Assembly: GCA_001986395.2 (NCBI GenBank)
Contig: MQVO02000003.1
Location: forward strand, 1,550,001 to 1,614,000
Source of the DNA: Irpex lacteus
Lineage: Eukaryota > Basidiomycota > Agaricomycetes > Polyporales > Irpicaceae
Length of the DNA: 64,000 bases
Direction: 5' to 3'
Shown here: one piece after another, positions 1 to 10,526 of the stretch
Numbering within the stretch: the stretch's first letter is position 1
Layout: the number at the start of each line of letters is the position of its first letter
Program-made: the position numbers and the translations under genes
Notes under the pieces: generated by a model
Databases searched by the model: none
Seen by the model: only the letters and a program-made list of their open reading frames with translations
Told to the model about the DNA's origin: nothing

Positions 1-1448
1 ATCACGTACCTTGCCCAAGTCAATCTTAGCGTCGGAGCCCATACGTGTCTCGCGGATGAGGTTCACAACCCATTTTTCACCTTCATCGCGTGATAAGTTG
101 AGTCGGTCGGAGAGATCACTGCAAGACCAGAGACTGAGTACAGAGATTACGCGATAGAAAAAGGAGTCTTACGCGATGTCAATGCGCTGATGTATACGGC
201 AGTAAGCCTCGCTAATGAGGTACCTGGCGTTGTCAAGGAAGTCGTCTTTGAACTCGGACAAGAAGAAGTCGTTTCCGACGACTTGTTCTGCCTTGCCAAG
301 TTCGCGCTGGGCGGCCTCGAAGTCAAACTCTACATAAAGTTCCTTGAGGAAGGCGGTGATAGGATCCTGGTACTGATATTCCTCCATTTGGATAATTTTG
401 ACGACTTCACGAATCGAGTGGCGGACCCGGCTGGAGACTGCGCTGCCCGATGTGGACGAGGCTTTGCGTGACAATACTGCAGCAGCAACAAGGTAACGCA
501 ATATCCATGGGCATGACGTCTGAATAGTGTTGAGGTACGCTGGAGATAGGAAGGTTTCTAGGAGGAGAGTGCGGCCATCCTGGTGGTTGTAATAGACGAA
601 CAGGGACCAGTGTAACAACCACGTGCGAGAGTGCAGCTGAGTCAACGCGGGGTCAGCTGGTGAAGAGCTGGTGGAGAAAGCGGGGTGCGCAGGGGTGCGT
701 GAATCCACCGCTTCTCGAAGAGTATTGAGCTCTTCAAGGGCGATATCCCACTTTCCGGTGAGGATATCACAAGCAAGCTTTCCCCAATGGGCAGACAAGG
801 TAAGGTCGGGGTCAGTAGAGAGAATGCGGAAATGGTAGAGGTAGTCGGCAGCTCCGCTATAGTTGCCGTACGTGTATTGGAATTGACCGAAATTATACAG
901 AGCGTTGATTTGTTCGAGTGTAACCTAAAACGTCATGTGAGATGGTCAGATATGATCTGCGAGTATGTGGCTGAGGTAGCGATCTACTCCACTCCAAAAA
1001 CACAAGAAAAAATGGGCATATTCGGACACTCACGTTGTAGTGCTCCTTTAGGTACTGCAAGTTTTGGTTCTTGTCCTGTCTCAGTGCTTGCGCTACCTCC
1101 GGGTTTTCGATCACATTCAAGACATCCTGAGCATCTTGCTGAAGCCTCTCATTCGTGGAGAGAGCACTTTCACGCTTCCCGGCGAATTCTAACGATTACA
1201 AACTCAAATACCGTGCAGATCCCACATGACTGCGACGTACCTGCAGGGACCTCTTCATTCGGATGCAACTGCTCGAACAGGCTGACGGCGTAGTCTACCA
1301 TGTTCGTTCCTTTCGCCAGCTCATACTGCGCAGCTTGAACTTGTTCGACGGGGAAGAGTTCATTCCCCTCGAGATGAGCGAGAAGAGGGAAAACGAGGTG
1401 GCGATCGCAGTATGGGATAATTGTCTGGGTGAGGTCGTGTTCGGCCAT
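1..1448 (-). CDS. INT6: Eukaryotic translation initiation factor 3 subunit E (eIF3e/INT6), 3' end outside the window
   Basis: Subunit of the eIF3 complex that helps load the 43S pre-initiation complex on mRNA in the cytoplasm. Exons read on the minus strand: 1448-1241, 1188-1034, 924-173, 118-10, with a donor at 9, so the last exon(s) lie beyond position 1. All junctions keep phase. The N-terminus (MAEHDLTQ..., then [10 protein letters not shown]) is the family signature. The 173-924 exon carries helical repeats leading into the PCI domain, whose winged-helix part is seen in the DLSDRLNLS and [10 protein letters not shown] segments. About 408 of the usual ~440-450 residues are present. The gene diverges from the MPDU1-like gene over a ~400-bp shared upstream region. 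The family is clear; only the missing C-terminus is unknown. Confidence 0.93.
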
Positions 1449-1848
1449 TTTGACGACAGAGACCTGCCGGGGGATAGAGATACCTGTTCAGCTCTTATAA
1501 GTACCCAACTCGAGACTTTTGTATAACAGGAACTCAGAATCTGCTTACCTTTTTGTTGAGTGGTCGAGTTCAGGTTCTCTCGGTCGCGCACATTGCACAG
1601 ACGAGATCAAGATCAAATTTTTGTCACACACCTGCCTGATAAGGGCAACATGGCGTCACGAAGCGCACTCGATTGACGCGTATGGACACGTCGAGCTGAA
1701 TGCGGGCCAACACGTTTCTTCTATAAACCACATCCATCATCCAAACCCGCACGGCATTCGCATGCAAGTGTCGCAGTAATTGACTTATACTCGAAGCTAC
1801 AGTAATTATCAAAACGCCCTGTCATCCACCATCGGTCCCTTGTTTACT
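1449..1848. promoter_or_regulatory. Shared upstream region between eIF3e and MPDU1-like genes
   Basis: These 400 bases separate two divergent start codons and must hold both promoters. No convincing TATA box, repeat or extra gene was seen. The short open frames crossing it have no family signature. Confidence 0.5.
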
Positions 1849-3003
1849 ATGACTTCAATTACTCGTAACTTCCCTTGGTTTATCAGAGATTTGGGCGTGT
1901 CGATTGTCGGCGAGGTTAGTTCATCCCATCTTGAAGCCTTCACAGACTTTTCTTATGTCTATTCATAGAAATGCTACGTCTCCCTTGTCGAAAACCTCAA
2001 TGTGAGCGATTTGGACTGCTTGAAGTATGCAGTGTCAAAGGGTCTTGGGATTGGGATAGTCGTCGGGGGCTCGATTATGAAAGTTCCACAGCTATTGCTC
2101 AGTGAGTCTATACAATCCTGTTGTTATCAGTCTGCTTCGATTTCTTGTTCAAAACCGGCCAAATCTGAATGACAAGGTTGGTTCGGTCTTCCTGGTAGTC
2201 TACACACATGACCGTGGTCTAGACATTTGCAACCGTATTTGCATTATGTGGAGAAATAAGCCTAACTAATCGTTCCAACAGTCATTTCGGCTAAATCTGC
2301 TCGTGGCCTCTCTCTATCCGCCTATGTTCTCGAAACACTTGCATACGCCATTACCTTGGCGTATTCCTACCGCAATAAATTCCCTTTCTCCACATACGGA
2401 GAGAACTTCTTCCTTACGATACAAAACGTCATCATCACCCTCCTTATAATCTACTACCCGACATCACGACTCACGCGAACACCTAATACCACGCCCCAGC
2501 TCGCGCTCGCAGCTGCTTTGACCGCAGTCAGTGGTGTCGCTTTGTACGCTGTCCCTCTCTCTGCCCTCGCAGCACTGCAAATGGCCACTATCCCACTATC
2601 CCTATTCTCCAAGATCCCTCAGATTCGTCAGAACGCCCGAGCACGTTCTACCGGCCAACTCTCTGCCTTTGCAGTCATTTCTCAAATTGTCGGATGCCTG
2701 GCTAGGCTATTCACCACAGCTGCTGAAGTAGGAGATATTCTCTTGGCTTCTGGCTTTGCATTGGCGTTGGCGTTGAACGTGGTCCTCGGCTTTCAAATGT
2801 GGACTTATTGGGGCAAGGATGGCGTCAAGGATCGTGGTATTCCTTTGGAGGTCAGGTCCCAAAATCACGAGAGCGAGCAAATCCCCTCGAGTGCATGGCA
2901 GCAAGACGGCAAAGTTGATATTATCGTCCAGCCAGCTTCGCCTACGGTTTCTACACATGGACGCGCGCCATCGGGTAGGAAGTGGGCAAGGAAGGTCGAT
3001 TAA
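1849..3003 (+). CDS. Mannose-P-dolichol utilization defect 1 (MPDU1)-like PQ-loop membrane protein
   Basis: PQ-loop family protein of the ER membrane, which in animals is needed for use of dolichol-linked mannose and glucose in glycosylation. Exons 1849-1914, 1969-2101 and 2282-3003 join in phase to give 306 residues. The first exon encodes a short polar N-terminus. Exon 2 carries the first PQ repeat (GSIMKVPQLLL, about residues 57-67) and exon 3 the second (SLFSKIPQIRQNARARSTGQLS). Several hydrophobic segments and the conserved QMWTYWG near the end fit MPDU1. The start at 1849 gives the expected length; a frame open upstream begins in what looks like promoter. The last ~40 residues are polar and poorly conserved. 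Assignment rests on motif recognition, not a search. Confidence 0.88.
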
Positions 3004-4848
3004 TGTTGTGGGATATGTGTGCTATTATGTTAATGGTCACTGTAATGTTATTTAATTGGTGCCCTCTCATGTGCGTCAAGTACATCTACCGTTGCGCTGC
3101 TCCTACTATACGCCTTCAACGAATGTTGCTGTATCTGACTACTTTGGCGGCGTCATCAGTCACCGTGCAGCTTTGGCTGTCAAACAACACCACACCTGTG
3201 GGATGACCACAGCGAAACCTACTGAGGTTCAGGCCCGTAATATCAAACACTACCAAAATTCGGTGTGAAGCGGATAGCACTGAAAACAATCGAATCAGCC
3301 TTCGAGATCTCATACTAATGAACTGTCTTCTGAATAGGAGCTTGCTAGACGGTTGTATTGAACGGCGAACTGGACCAGTTTGGCCATGTCGTCCCTCCAG
3401 ATGAGAGTGTTTCCAGTTGATAAGATATATAGTTGAGTACGGATGGCCTCCGGTTACGTTCTTACATACGGCAGCCTAAGATGTCTCGTAATTCCGACTC
3501 GTTAGCATCGAGTATCTGCCTCTGAACCAAGTGGGAACATCACCTAGAAGTCTGATATGTAAGCTAAGCACAAAAGAAGAGATGTGGCCATACGCACATT
3601 ATAAATTGTAATGTGACTCTGGGACCGTTTGTATATGGGGTGTGAGTAGTACTAAGTGGGCCGTATACCCTACGCATTTGCGGTATCTGGCCAGTAGCAC
3701 TCGCGCTAGGCGGCACCGAGAAGAATGTCGTGTGCTGTGTTTTGGAGAGGTATCACACGCGGCTTATCCTCAACCCTCCGAAGAGGCCAAACTACTGAAC
3801 CATCTCGAGCGCTGTTGCAGCCGAATGACAGACGCTTTCGCGGAGGACAAAAAGCTATCTTCGTGATGAAGAGTGTGATTAGTGCAGGAGATGGCTGCTT
3901 TACTTACGAGGAAGCGGAAGACACCTACGGTAACTCCTCATTCATATGTCCGAGCAACAATTGGCAATTCTTCCCTGGCTTTGCCATGTCTGTGCCATTG
4001 CCACCAGTAACTACCACTTTGACAATGACGAGGATGTATAAGTATTAGACGAGCAGATAGCGAGCTGGTGGCAGATGTTCAACGAGATCTCGCTTAGATG
4101 GAAAGATTATGGGGCCAGCATGGGAATGGCAGTAGACAACGAAGGACAAACATCTCGTCTTCGTTGCACCCACTGGGCGTACTAAGGCGGAGTACTTGAG
4201 CGTTGAGGCGGAGCATATAGACCAGTGAACTGACCGAATTGGGCAGGGCCGTATGCCATCAATTGCGCCAGTGGACTCCCATGTACGCACTTGGCAAAAA
4301 GTACATTGCCAAATGAGCAGCTGACCTTCCTATGTTCCGTGTCATGGATGTTGTTCACAACAAAGGAAAGCGTTCAGCAATGAGTGTTATTAATGCGAGC
4401 GTCTTTAAGGCGACAAAGGTGGAGGGCAAGCCACGGCCATTTACGGCACGTGCCAAACTTTCACGCGGCGTCCATCAAACTCGCACTGCTCACCGTGACC
4501 ACCGCCGCCAGCTCATCGACGAACACCGGCACTCGAAAGGCCTAGCATACTCGGGGACAGTCAAAGTCGAAAGCGCAGGTTTGGTTTGGTCGTTTGAAGC
4601 GAAAGGAGCGAAGCGAGTGTGGGTCTGAGCGGCGACGTTTTCGGACGGTCGCTATTTGAGTCGGAGTGAGCATCGTCCCTCCTCTTGTCGTTCTCCGCCA
4701 GGATATCATACCGATTTGGACATTCGTCCTATTCGCCCTTTAATGGACCCTTTGCCACCTTTACTGACATCCACCACCATGCTTCAAGGAACACAAGAAA
4801 TTTGGAAAGGGCTTCGGGGCCTGCAACCGTCAGTGATTTATACGCAGC
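3004..4848. other. Gene-free stretch of 1.85 kb
   Basis: It includes the 3' flank of the MPDU1-like gene and the upstream region of the Zn2Cys6 factor. Short open frames occur (for example 4332-4628) but none has a recognisable domain, a consistent splice partner or protein-like composition. No tRNA or repeat was seen. Confidence 0.5.
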
Positions 4849-6112
4849 ATGGCGACTGAACAAAGCAAGTCGCCAGAGCAGCCCCCGCCGCCCCCGTCTG
4901 CACCAGTCATTGCGTACCCGCCGCCCTACGGAGCCGCACACTACGCACCAATGCCCCCGGGCCCATACGGCCAACCGATATACACCTTTGCCCCTATGCC
5001 CGCAGACCCAAATCACGATCCTAACGTCCCCAACGGAGGGCCTCAACCCGGTCCATACATTGTGGCTTTCCCCCCGCATCCAGGCCTCATGTACGCGTAC
5101 GCGCCGCCCCACGCCGGTCAACGTACGTCTGATGATGGCCACGACATCAATGTAAATTCTCACCAATTTTTAGCGTTCATGTATCCGCCATACGGCGCGC
5201 CCCCTATTTCCCAAGCTCGGCCCAAGCGCAAACAGGTCAAGATGGCGGTAAATGGCTTCATCCATTCAGCGGTTATGCTTGCTTATCCCTCTTCAGTGTA
5301 CCAATTGTGCGGCTGCTTGCAAACGCTGCGACGACACTCGCCCCTGTGAAAGGTGCCAAAAATATGGCATTGCTGACTCTTGTCTGAACGGGCAGAGGAA
5401 GGAGCGAAAGAAGGGCATCAAGCGTGGGCCCTATAAGCGGAAGGCAAAGGGTGCCGAGCAGGGTGGTACTTATCCAGGTCTGTACTTCTCTGACATGTCT
5501 GTCCGATGTATCTGATAAGGCCCCTCGTGTCCACCAGGCCAACCGGCAGGCGGATCGTCCGGCGAGGGAGAAGCTAATGTGCCACCTGCGCCGTATCCAT
5601 TTCCTTCCCCGGAAGGTTATTATCCATTCTACTATCCTCCCCCTAACTTCGCGCCACACCCTCACGAGCCTCAGCCCAATGGTGACGCAGCAAATGGCGC
5701 AGCGCACCCGATGCCTCCTCCAGTATTCCCATTGCACCCAGCGGTGTATCCACCATACGCACAGTACCCACCGCCGGGTGCCGTCGCCTATCCTCCTCCT
5801 CCCCCTGGTAGCGTACCCGCGCCTACCACCGCCGCTCCGTCTGATCTCAACGGTAAAGGCTCGGAGACAGCGACTAACGGTGAAGCCTCGTCTACGAAGA
5901 AAAAGATCTCCCGTTTGTCAAAAACTGGCGATGATGGGAAAAAGAAGAAGGGCAAAGACAATCGTGGCGATGTCAACGGCACAAATGGCCATGCGGATGC
6001 ACCTGCTGGCCAGCCGGGTTCGCCTACGGGAACCGCTGGGTATGCACCCACACCTGCAGGAGACGGCATCACGAATGGAACCGAGCACAGGCACGTCGTG
6101 TCGCCTGTCTGA
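4849..6112 (+). CDS. Zn(II)2Cys6 fungal transcription factor with Pro-rich flanks
   Basis: Four exons, 4849-5122, 5174-5247, 5297-5477 and 5538-6112, join in phase to 367 residues. The first ~110 residues are Pro/Tyr/Ala-rich. Exon 3 opens exactly at the zinc cluster: six cysteines spaced CX2CX6CX5CX2CX8C, with an additional cysteine inside the X6 loop, followed by a basic tract (RKERKKGIKRGPYKRK) that is the usual nuclear-localising and DNA-contacting extension. Exon 4 is again Pro/Tyr-rich, then Lys-rich and Gly/Asn-rich, ending SPV. No fungal-specific transcription factor middle homology region is present, so the protein is short for the class. The targets cannot be read from sequence. The binuclear cluster is certain; the regulatory role is inferred from the family. 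Confidence 0.88.
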
Positions 6113-7300
6113 TGGCTCACCACGGCTACCACTATCGCGTTGTCGCCTGTGAGTAAGATCATTTTTGTTTTAGTGGCAGTTATGGTATAATCATACGGTC
6201 TAATGCTCAACGATTGTTTCTTCTTTCCTTCGATTTCTGCCCGTGACGTCGCTACTATTCATGGCTGACGACCGACAGTGCTCTCTGTCCCCCACGTCAA
6301 CAGGGTGGCATTGTTATATCGGATAATGGTCCGTGCTATCTCCTCCTCACCCCTCTCCTCTCATCTCCTGGTTTGATCTTTGTACGTTTAAGCAAACTAA
6401 CGCGTGGACACCTCTTCTTTGCTTTCCTATTATTCTCGTCTTCTATCCCATCTTCCTTCTCGTCTCTCATCTGAACGCCGATCTCCAGAGGTTCTTTGGC
6501 CATTAACAGGGGTGCCCCGTTGTTGTCGCTGTTAACGTTTTATGCCAAATGACCTGGGATGTCGTGCGGGATTGCTCTTTCTCGCTCTTGTCATCTTTTC
6601 TGCTTTTGTAGATCCGTTATTCCAAGCACTCGGGTGTCGATCTTCGGCTTCTGGGTGCTTTGTACTATACACGAATATGGCCCCGCCTCACCACTTTCCG
6701 CCTCCTACATTTATCTCGTGTAACGGTTATCCCCTGTAGTCTGTTGGTATCATTGTCTGCATATGCTAGTGCCTTTCCCCACTCATCCCTTTCGGTGATT
6801 CATTCGTATATAAATATGACAACTCTCTTCCTATTCTTCCCTTGCTCTACTTCTCTGCGTTGTTTGCGTTCCGGTGTGTTATATATTGAAAACTGTCCCA
6901 CCCATAACGAACTATCCGGTCTTCTTTGCCGTGCTACCAGTATCCTTACATGTCTAGCTCGGCACTATATCCTCGTCTATGTTTATTTATTCAAAACACC
7001 TCTGTACATAAAATCTATGAATCATATGCCAATTATGCCTTACTTATGCTAATTACATTTGCTATGTGTGTTCAAGCGTGTTCACTACATAAGTGCGTAC
7101 TTACTACTTATCAGTAAGTATGTCGATGAGAGGCGCCAAACATAAGGATCGCGCTTTATTTGTGCACGACAAACACTTGGACGCGAAATATTCATGTCCA
7201 AGCGCCTGTGACTTACAGCAAGTTCTGTCTCCAGTGCCCACATCACTCACCGTCCTCTCTCATCCTCCTCACAACACTCTTCTTTCAATAACTCAAAACA
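6113..7300. other. Gene-free stretch of 1.2 kb, pyrimidine-rich on the + strand
   Basis: It holds the 3' flank of the Zn2Cys6 gene and the upstream region of the MAM33 gene. Long CT-rich runs (6200-6900) are visible, a common feature of fungal promoters and 3' UTRs. No convincing additional gene or RNA was seen. Confidence 0.5.
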
Positions 7301-8512
7301 ATGTCGGCTATCCGTGCTTTGCGTCAAGTCGCTGGTCCTTCCTCGCGAGCATTTTCCGCACGCTCATTCGCCACCAGAGTAGCAGTGCCAGCGTTCCGCG
7401 CCTCTGCTGCTCTCCCTTCAATTACGAAGAGTGCTGTTGCCAGCAGGGCGTTCTCTGTCAGTGCCAGGACTTGCGGTGAAGGTGCTTGTGCGTATATACT
7501 CTTTGCTTCGTGTTATTAGCGAGACTGCATTGACTAACGTTGTGTTCATATGTGGTTTTCCTACAGCCGATGTCGCGCTCTCGCAGAAGCTCTCTGAGGA
7601 GTTGCAATACGAGACCGAGTCAAACGCATCTGCCGAACCGAGTTCTTGAAGAGCTTCAACGCCCAGGGTGTCTGGAAGGTGTGTTCTACGAAAGTGCATG
7701 AACGTACCATGACGCTAATCCCTCTCATTGCGTTCTGCAGATTGAGGACATTGCTGGTAACGATGAGGTTACGTTTGTCCGCAAATTTGGAAATGAGACG
7801 TGGGCATTATTCTTCTTGAACCCATAAACGGACGATAAACTTACGAGTGGTTCGCCGCATATCCCCCAGCATTCGTCTCATCTTCTCTATTGCCGACATT
7901 CAAACCGCCCAGGAGCAGCAGTTCCAGGAGTTGGAGGAAGGTGAAGAGGCTAGCGAGGACGAGCCTGCGCACTCGTACCCCATCCGTTGCTCCATATCAA
8001 TCAACAAGGTACGTCTGTGTACTTCAATATTTCCAGTGAGAGGCTGACCAAACAACGCCTCGGTATAGGGAGATGGCAGCACTGGCGCATTGACTGTTGA
8101 TGCCATGTGCCAGGATGGCGCGTTCGTAGCAGACAACATCTCGTTCTACCAGGACGGAAAGCTCGCCACGGAGCTGACGCCCGAAGCAGACTGGAAGAGG
8201 CGTGGGCTTTACATCGGCCCTCAGGTGAGTATCCTCTTTTCTTTCTTCGTAGGCAATAGTCAGGCTTAACGGAATTCTTTCACCTTTAAAGTTCGACACT
8301 TTGGACGTGTCTGTTCAGGAGGAGTTTGAGAAGTTCCTTGCGGAGCGTGGCATTAATGACAGCCTCGCTGTGTTCATTCCCGAATACGCCGAGTACAAGG
8401 AGCAGAAGGTTAGTGCTATTGAATAGCACCTTTCTATTGAACTGTACTGAATCACGCGTTATAGGAATACGTGAGCTGGCTGAAGAACGTCAAGGCGTTC
8501 ATCGACGCCTAA
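7301..8512 (+). CDS. MAM33: Mitochondrial acidic protein MAM33/p32 family, with an apparent 1-nt deletion in exon 2
   Basis: Acidic mitochondrial-matrix protein of the p32/gC1qR family. Exons 7301-7487, 7567-7678, 7741-7799, 7870-8008, 8069-8224, 8292-8408 and 8465-8512. The first exon encodes a Ser/Arg/Ala-rich, acid-poor presequence typical of matrix import. Family landmarks follow: SQKLSEELQYE, FLKSFNAQGVW, DEVTFVRKFGNETIRLIFSIADI, an acidic loop (ELEEGEEASEDE) and the C-terminal DVSVQEEFEKFL...EYVSWLKNVKAF. Exon 2 does not stay in frame: the reading frame must move by one base near 7648, between the Ala-Glu-Pro and Glu-Phe-Leu-Lys codons. Adding one base would give 272 residues and match family spacing; all other junctions are in phase. 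This is either a sequencing or assembly indel or a real mutation. Confidence 0.9.
7645..7652 (+). other. Probable frameshift site in MAM33 exon 2
   Basis: Upstream of this point the frame reads ...Ser-Ala-Glu-Pro and then hits a stop within three codons. Downstream, the frame beginning Glu-Phe-Leu-Lys-Ser-Phe is needed to enter exon 3 in phase 0. Exon 2 is 112 nt, one short of the length needed. Confidence 0.75.
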
Positions 8513-9262
8513 ATGCAGTCCACTATTCATTTTAGAGTTTACCTGCTTGCAAAACCTAGAGTATGCCCATTGTAATAGCTGTCTACCCTACTTACTGCTG
8601 TGTCGGAATGACACGTCTTCCCTGCTCTTCGACGTCGAGACCCTTGGTCTACATTCGTTATTTTGAGGCGATTGTGTATGAGTCCGACACCATTGGACCG
8701 AAGTGTGACATCACTTGCTCTCTGTCATGGCCGACCTGTGAGCGGGCTCGGGCTTTCTCGTTTATCCAATCTGTGCTGACATCTCATTGCACCCGGGATA
8801 GACAGTAGATGGTTCCGGACCCGTCCGTTCTATCGCAGCGCCCTTGAGACCGCCCGGATTGACGCGGCATGAGTGACACGTCGGTGCACCGTCAGCAAAA
8901 TGGGCGCTCCAGCAGTTCGAGGATGTTCTTGATGGATCGGAGATGTGCTGGGCGCAGCGGACAAGTTCCAAGCTTATCTAAGAATATTCTGCGTCTGTTC
9001 TTGTGAGTTCACGGCACTTCCGCAGCTGACTGTACAGCGAGCCACGTCTGCCCGCTCCTGCTTATGCCGCAGTGGCGTAATCTCCACGATTCCACTTACT
9101 CACCGCCTTCCGCTGTTCACCCAAGACAACAGAGAGGTATAAGTACTCCCCGGCAAATCAGCATGAACTCCCCAAGTCGAATTCGTCGTATCGTCGAGTC
9201 CTCTCCCACTCCTGCAATCCCATAGCATCCGGTGCTCCCTAGCTACGCGCATCTCTTCAGCA
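8513..9262. other. Gene-free stretch of 750 bp
   Basis: This is the 3' flank of the MAM33 gene and the upstream region of the Ser-rich gene. A TATA-like element (tataagt) lies at about 9138-9144, some 120 bp before the next start codon. No other gene was seen. Confidence 0.45.
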
Positions 9263-10009
9263 ATGTCTAGCCCAATTGCCATCCCTCGCGTCAACGTTAT
9301 CGAGTCTACGGACGTCATGCACTCGCACTCGCCTGCGGCTTCCTCGACTTCCTCATCCAAGTATGTGCCTATGCACAGACGCCAAGCGTCGAGTACATCT
9401 ACTCGCAGCACTTCGCCTGCCTCTATTCGAGCACCGTCGCCTGCTCCTTCTGACGCTTCGTCATGGCGAAGCCACTCTCCGGCCTCCGCCTCACCCCAGA
9501 GCAAGAAGTTCCCTGCTAAGGCGTTTGGTGGCAACCATCACCAGCAACATAAAGGTGTGTATATCTCGTGGTGCTTGGGAGTTGATCACGTTTCTAATAA
9601 CATGTCCCTAGATCATGCACCTTCCCGCACACCCATTCACAACCATATACCCCAATCATCATCGATACCCAGTGCAAGCAAACTCCCATTCACCTACTCT
9701 ATAAACGACCTTCTCGCCCTATCATCATCCCCCGCCACTCTCTCCCCTTCGCAAGTACAGTCCTTCGAAGAAGTTGTCTCTCTTCTCGCTTTGCCGATAA
9801 ACAACGACAAAGCCGCCGTTCGACGTCGTCGCAATGGCCGCAGGAGCAACAGCTCTAAAGCGGCTCAGATGAAGCAGGATGCACCAGTCGAAGTTAGGAG
9901 GACGAGGCATGGACATGGCACTTGGGGATGGCAGACGCAACACCAGGTAGAGAGCCTGGGTGAGGCGTGGAGGCATTCAGCCCCTCAAGCTATCGCTATT
10001 GTTGCTTGA
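9263..10009 (+). CDS. Ser/Pro-rich protein of unknown function
   Basis: Two exons, 9263-9554 and 9612-10009, give 229 residues. The 57-nt gap has good intron ends (gtgtgt...cctag) but is a multiple of three without a stop, so the unspliced form (248 residues) is also open. The N-terminal half is Ser/Ala/His-rich low complexity with RAPSPAPS-like runs. The middle carries a more ordered segment, FTYSINDLLALSSSP followed by VQSFEEVVSLLALP, then a basic cluster RRRRNGRR that could act as a nuclear signal. The C-terminus (GTWGWQTQ...SLGEAWRHS) contains conserved-looking tryptophans. I recognise no family with certainty; this layout recalls conserved hypothetical basidiomycete proteins. It is probably soluble, with no signal peptide. 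Confidence 0.65.
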   Translation: MSSPIAIPRVNVIESTDVMHSHSPAASSTSSSKYVPMHRRQASSTSTRSTSPASIRAPSPAPSDASSWRSHSPASASPQSKKFPAKAFGGNHHQQHKGVYISWCLGVDHVSNNMSLDHAPSRTPIHNHIPQSSSIPSASKLPFTYSINDLLALSSSPATLSPSQVQSFEEVVSLLALPINNDKAAVRRRRNGRRSNSSKAAQMKQDAPVEVRRTRHGHGTWGWQTQHQVESLGEAWRHSAPQAIAIVA

Positions 10010-10526
10010 AGCGACTGTTCGTGAAGACTGTGGACCGGAAGGGCTTATAGGAAGAAGAACGGGATATCATAACGCTTGCCACCATCACTCAAGAATTGTA
10101 GAAATTACATGCACCAATAATTTGTACCAGTACTGTAAAAACTAATATCAAACAAGTCACGCAACTTTGGAAAGATTTGTGAATGAAAGCGATGAATAGG
10201 CTGTGACAATGAAATAAAGTTTCAAGAGTCGGTGAAGGACGATCAGGGATCGGGATCACGGTTTTCTATGTGCAACCGCGTCATGGCCGAACTTGCGCTG
10301 GACCATCACCAAAATCCGCTTTCTCATAAGGTAAGACTCTAGACGTACCAGAATACGAACTCCCGTCTGAACGCGTGGGGGCTACCACTGCTATAGCGAT
10401 GTACTCATGAAGGTCATACATAGGCTTCTGACCACAGCAGCGAACGACAAGCACCAGCAGCTGCCTTATGCCTAGGTACTTCTCTTTCATTTGTCTCCAG
10501 CCTTTGAATGACACATTCGCAGTGTT
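10010..10526. other. Gene-free stretch of 517 bp
   Basis: It is AT-rich near 10100-10240 and holds the 3' flank of the Ser-rich gene and the promoter of the oxidoreductase. No further gene was seen. Confidence 0.45.

Noticed and set aside
4685..5166. Two long overlapping frames around the start of the zinc-cluster gene
   Set aside because: Both are shadows of the Pro-rich first exon, with no domain and no spliced continuation.
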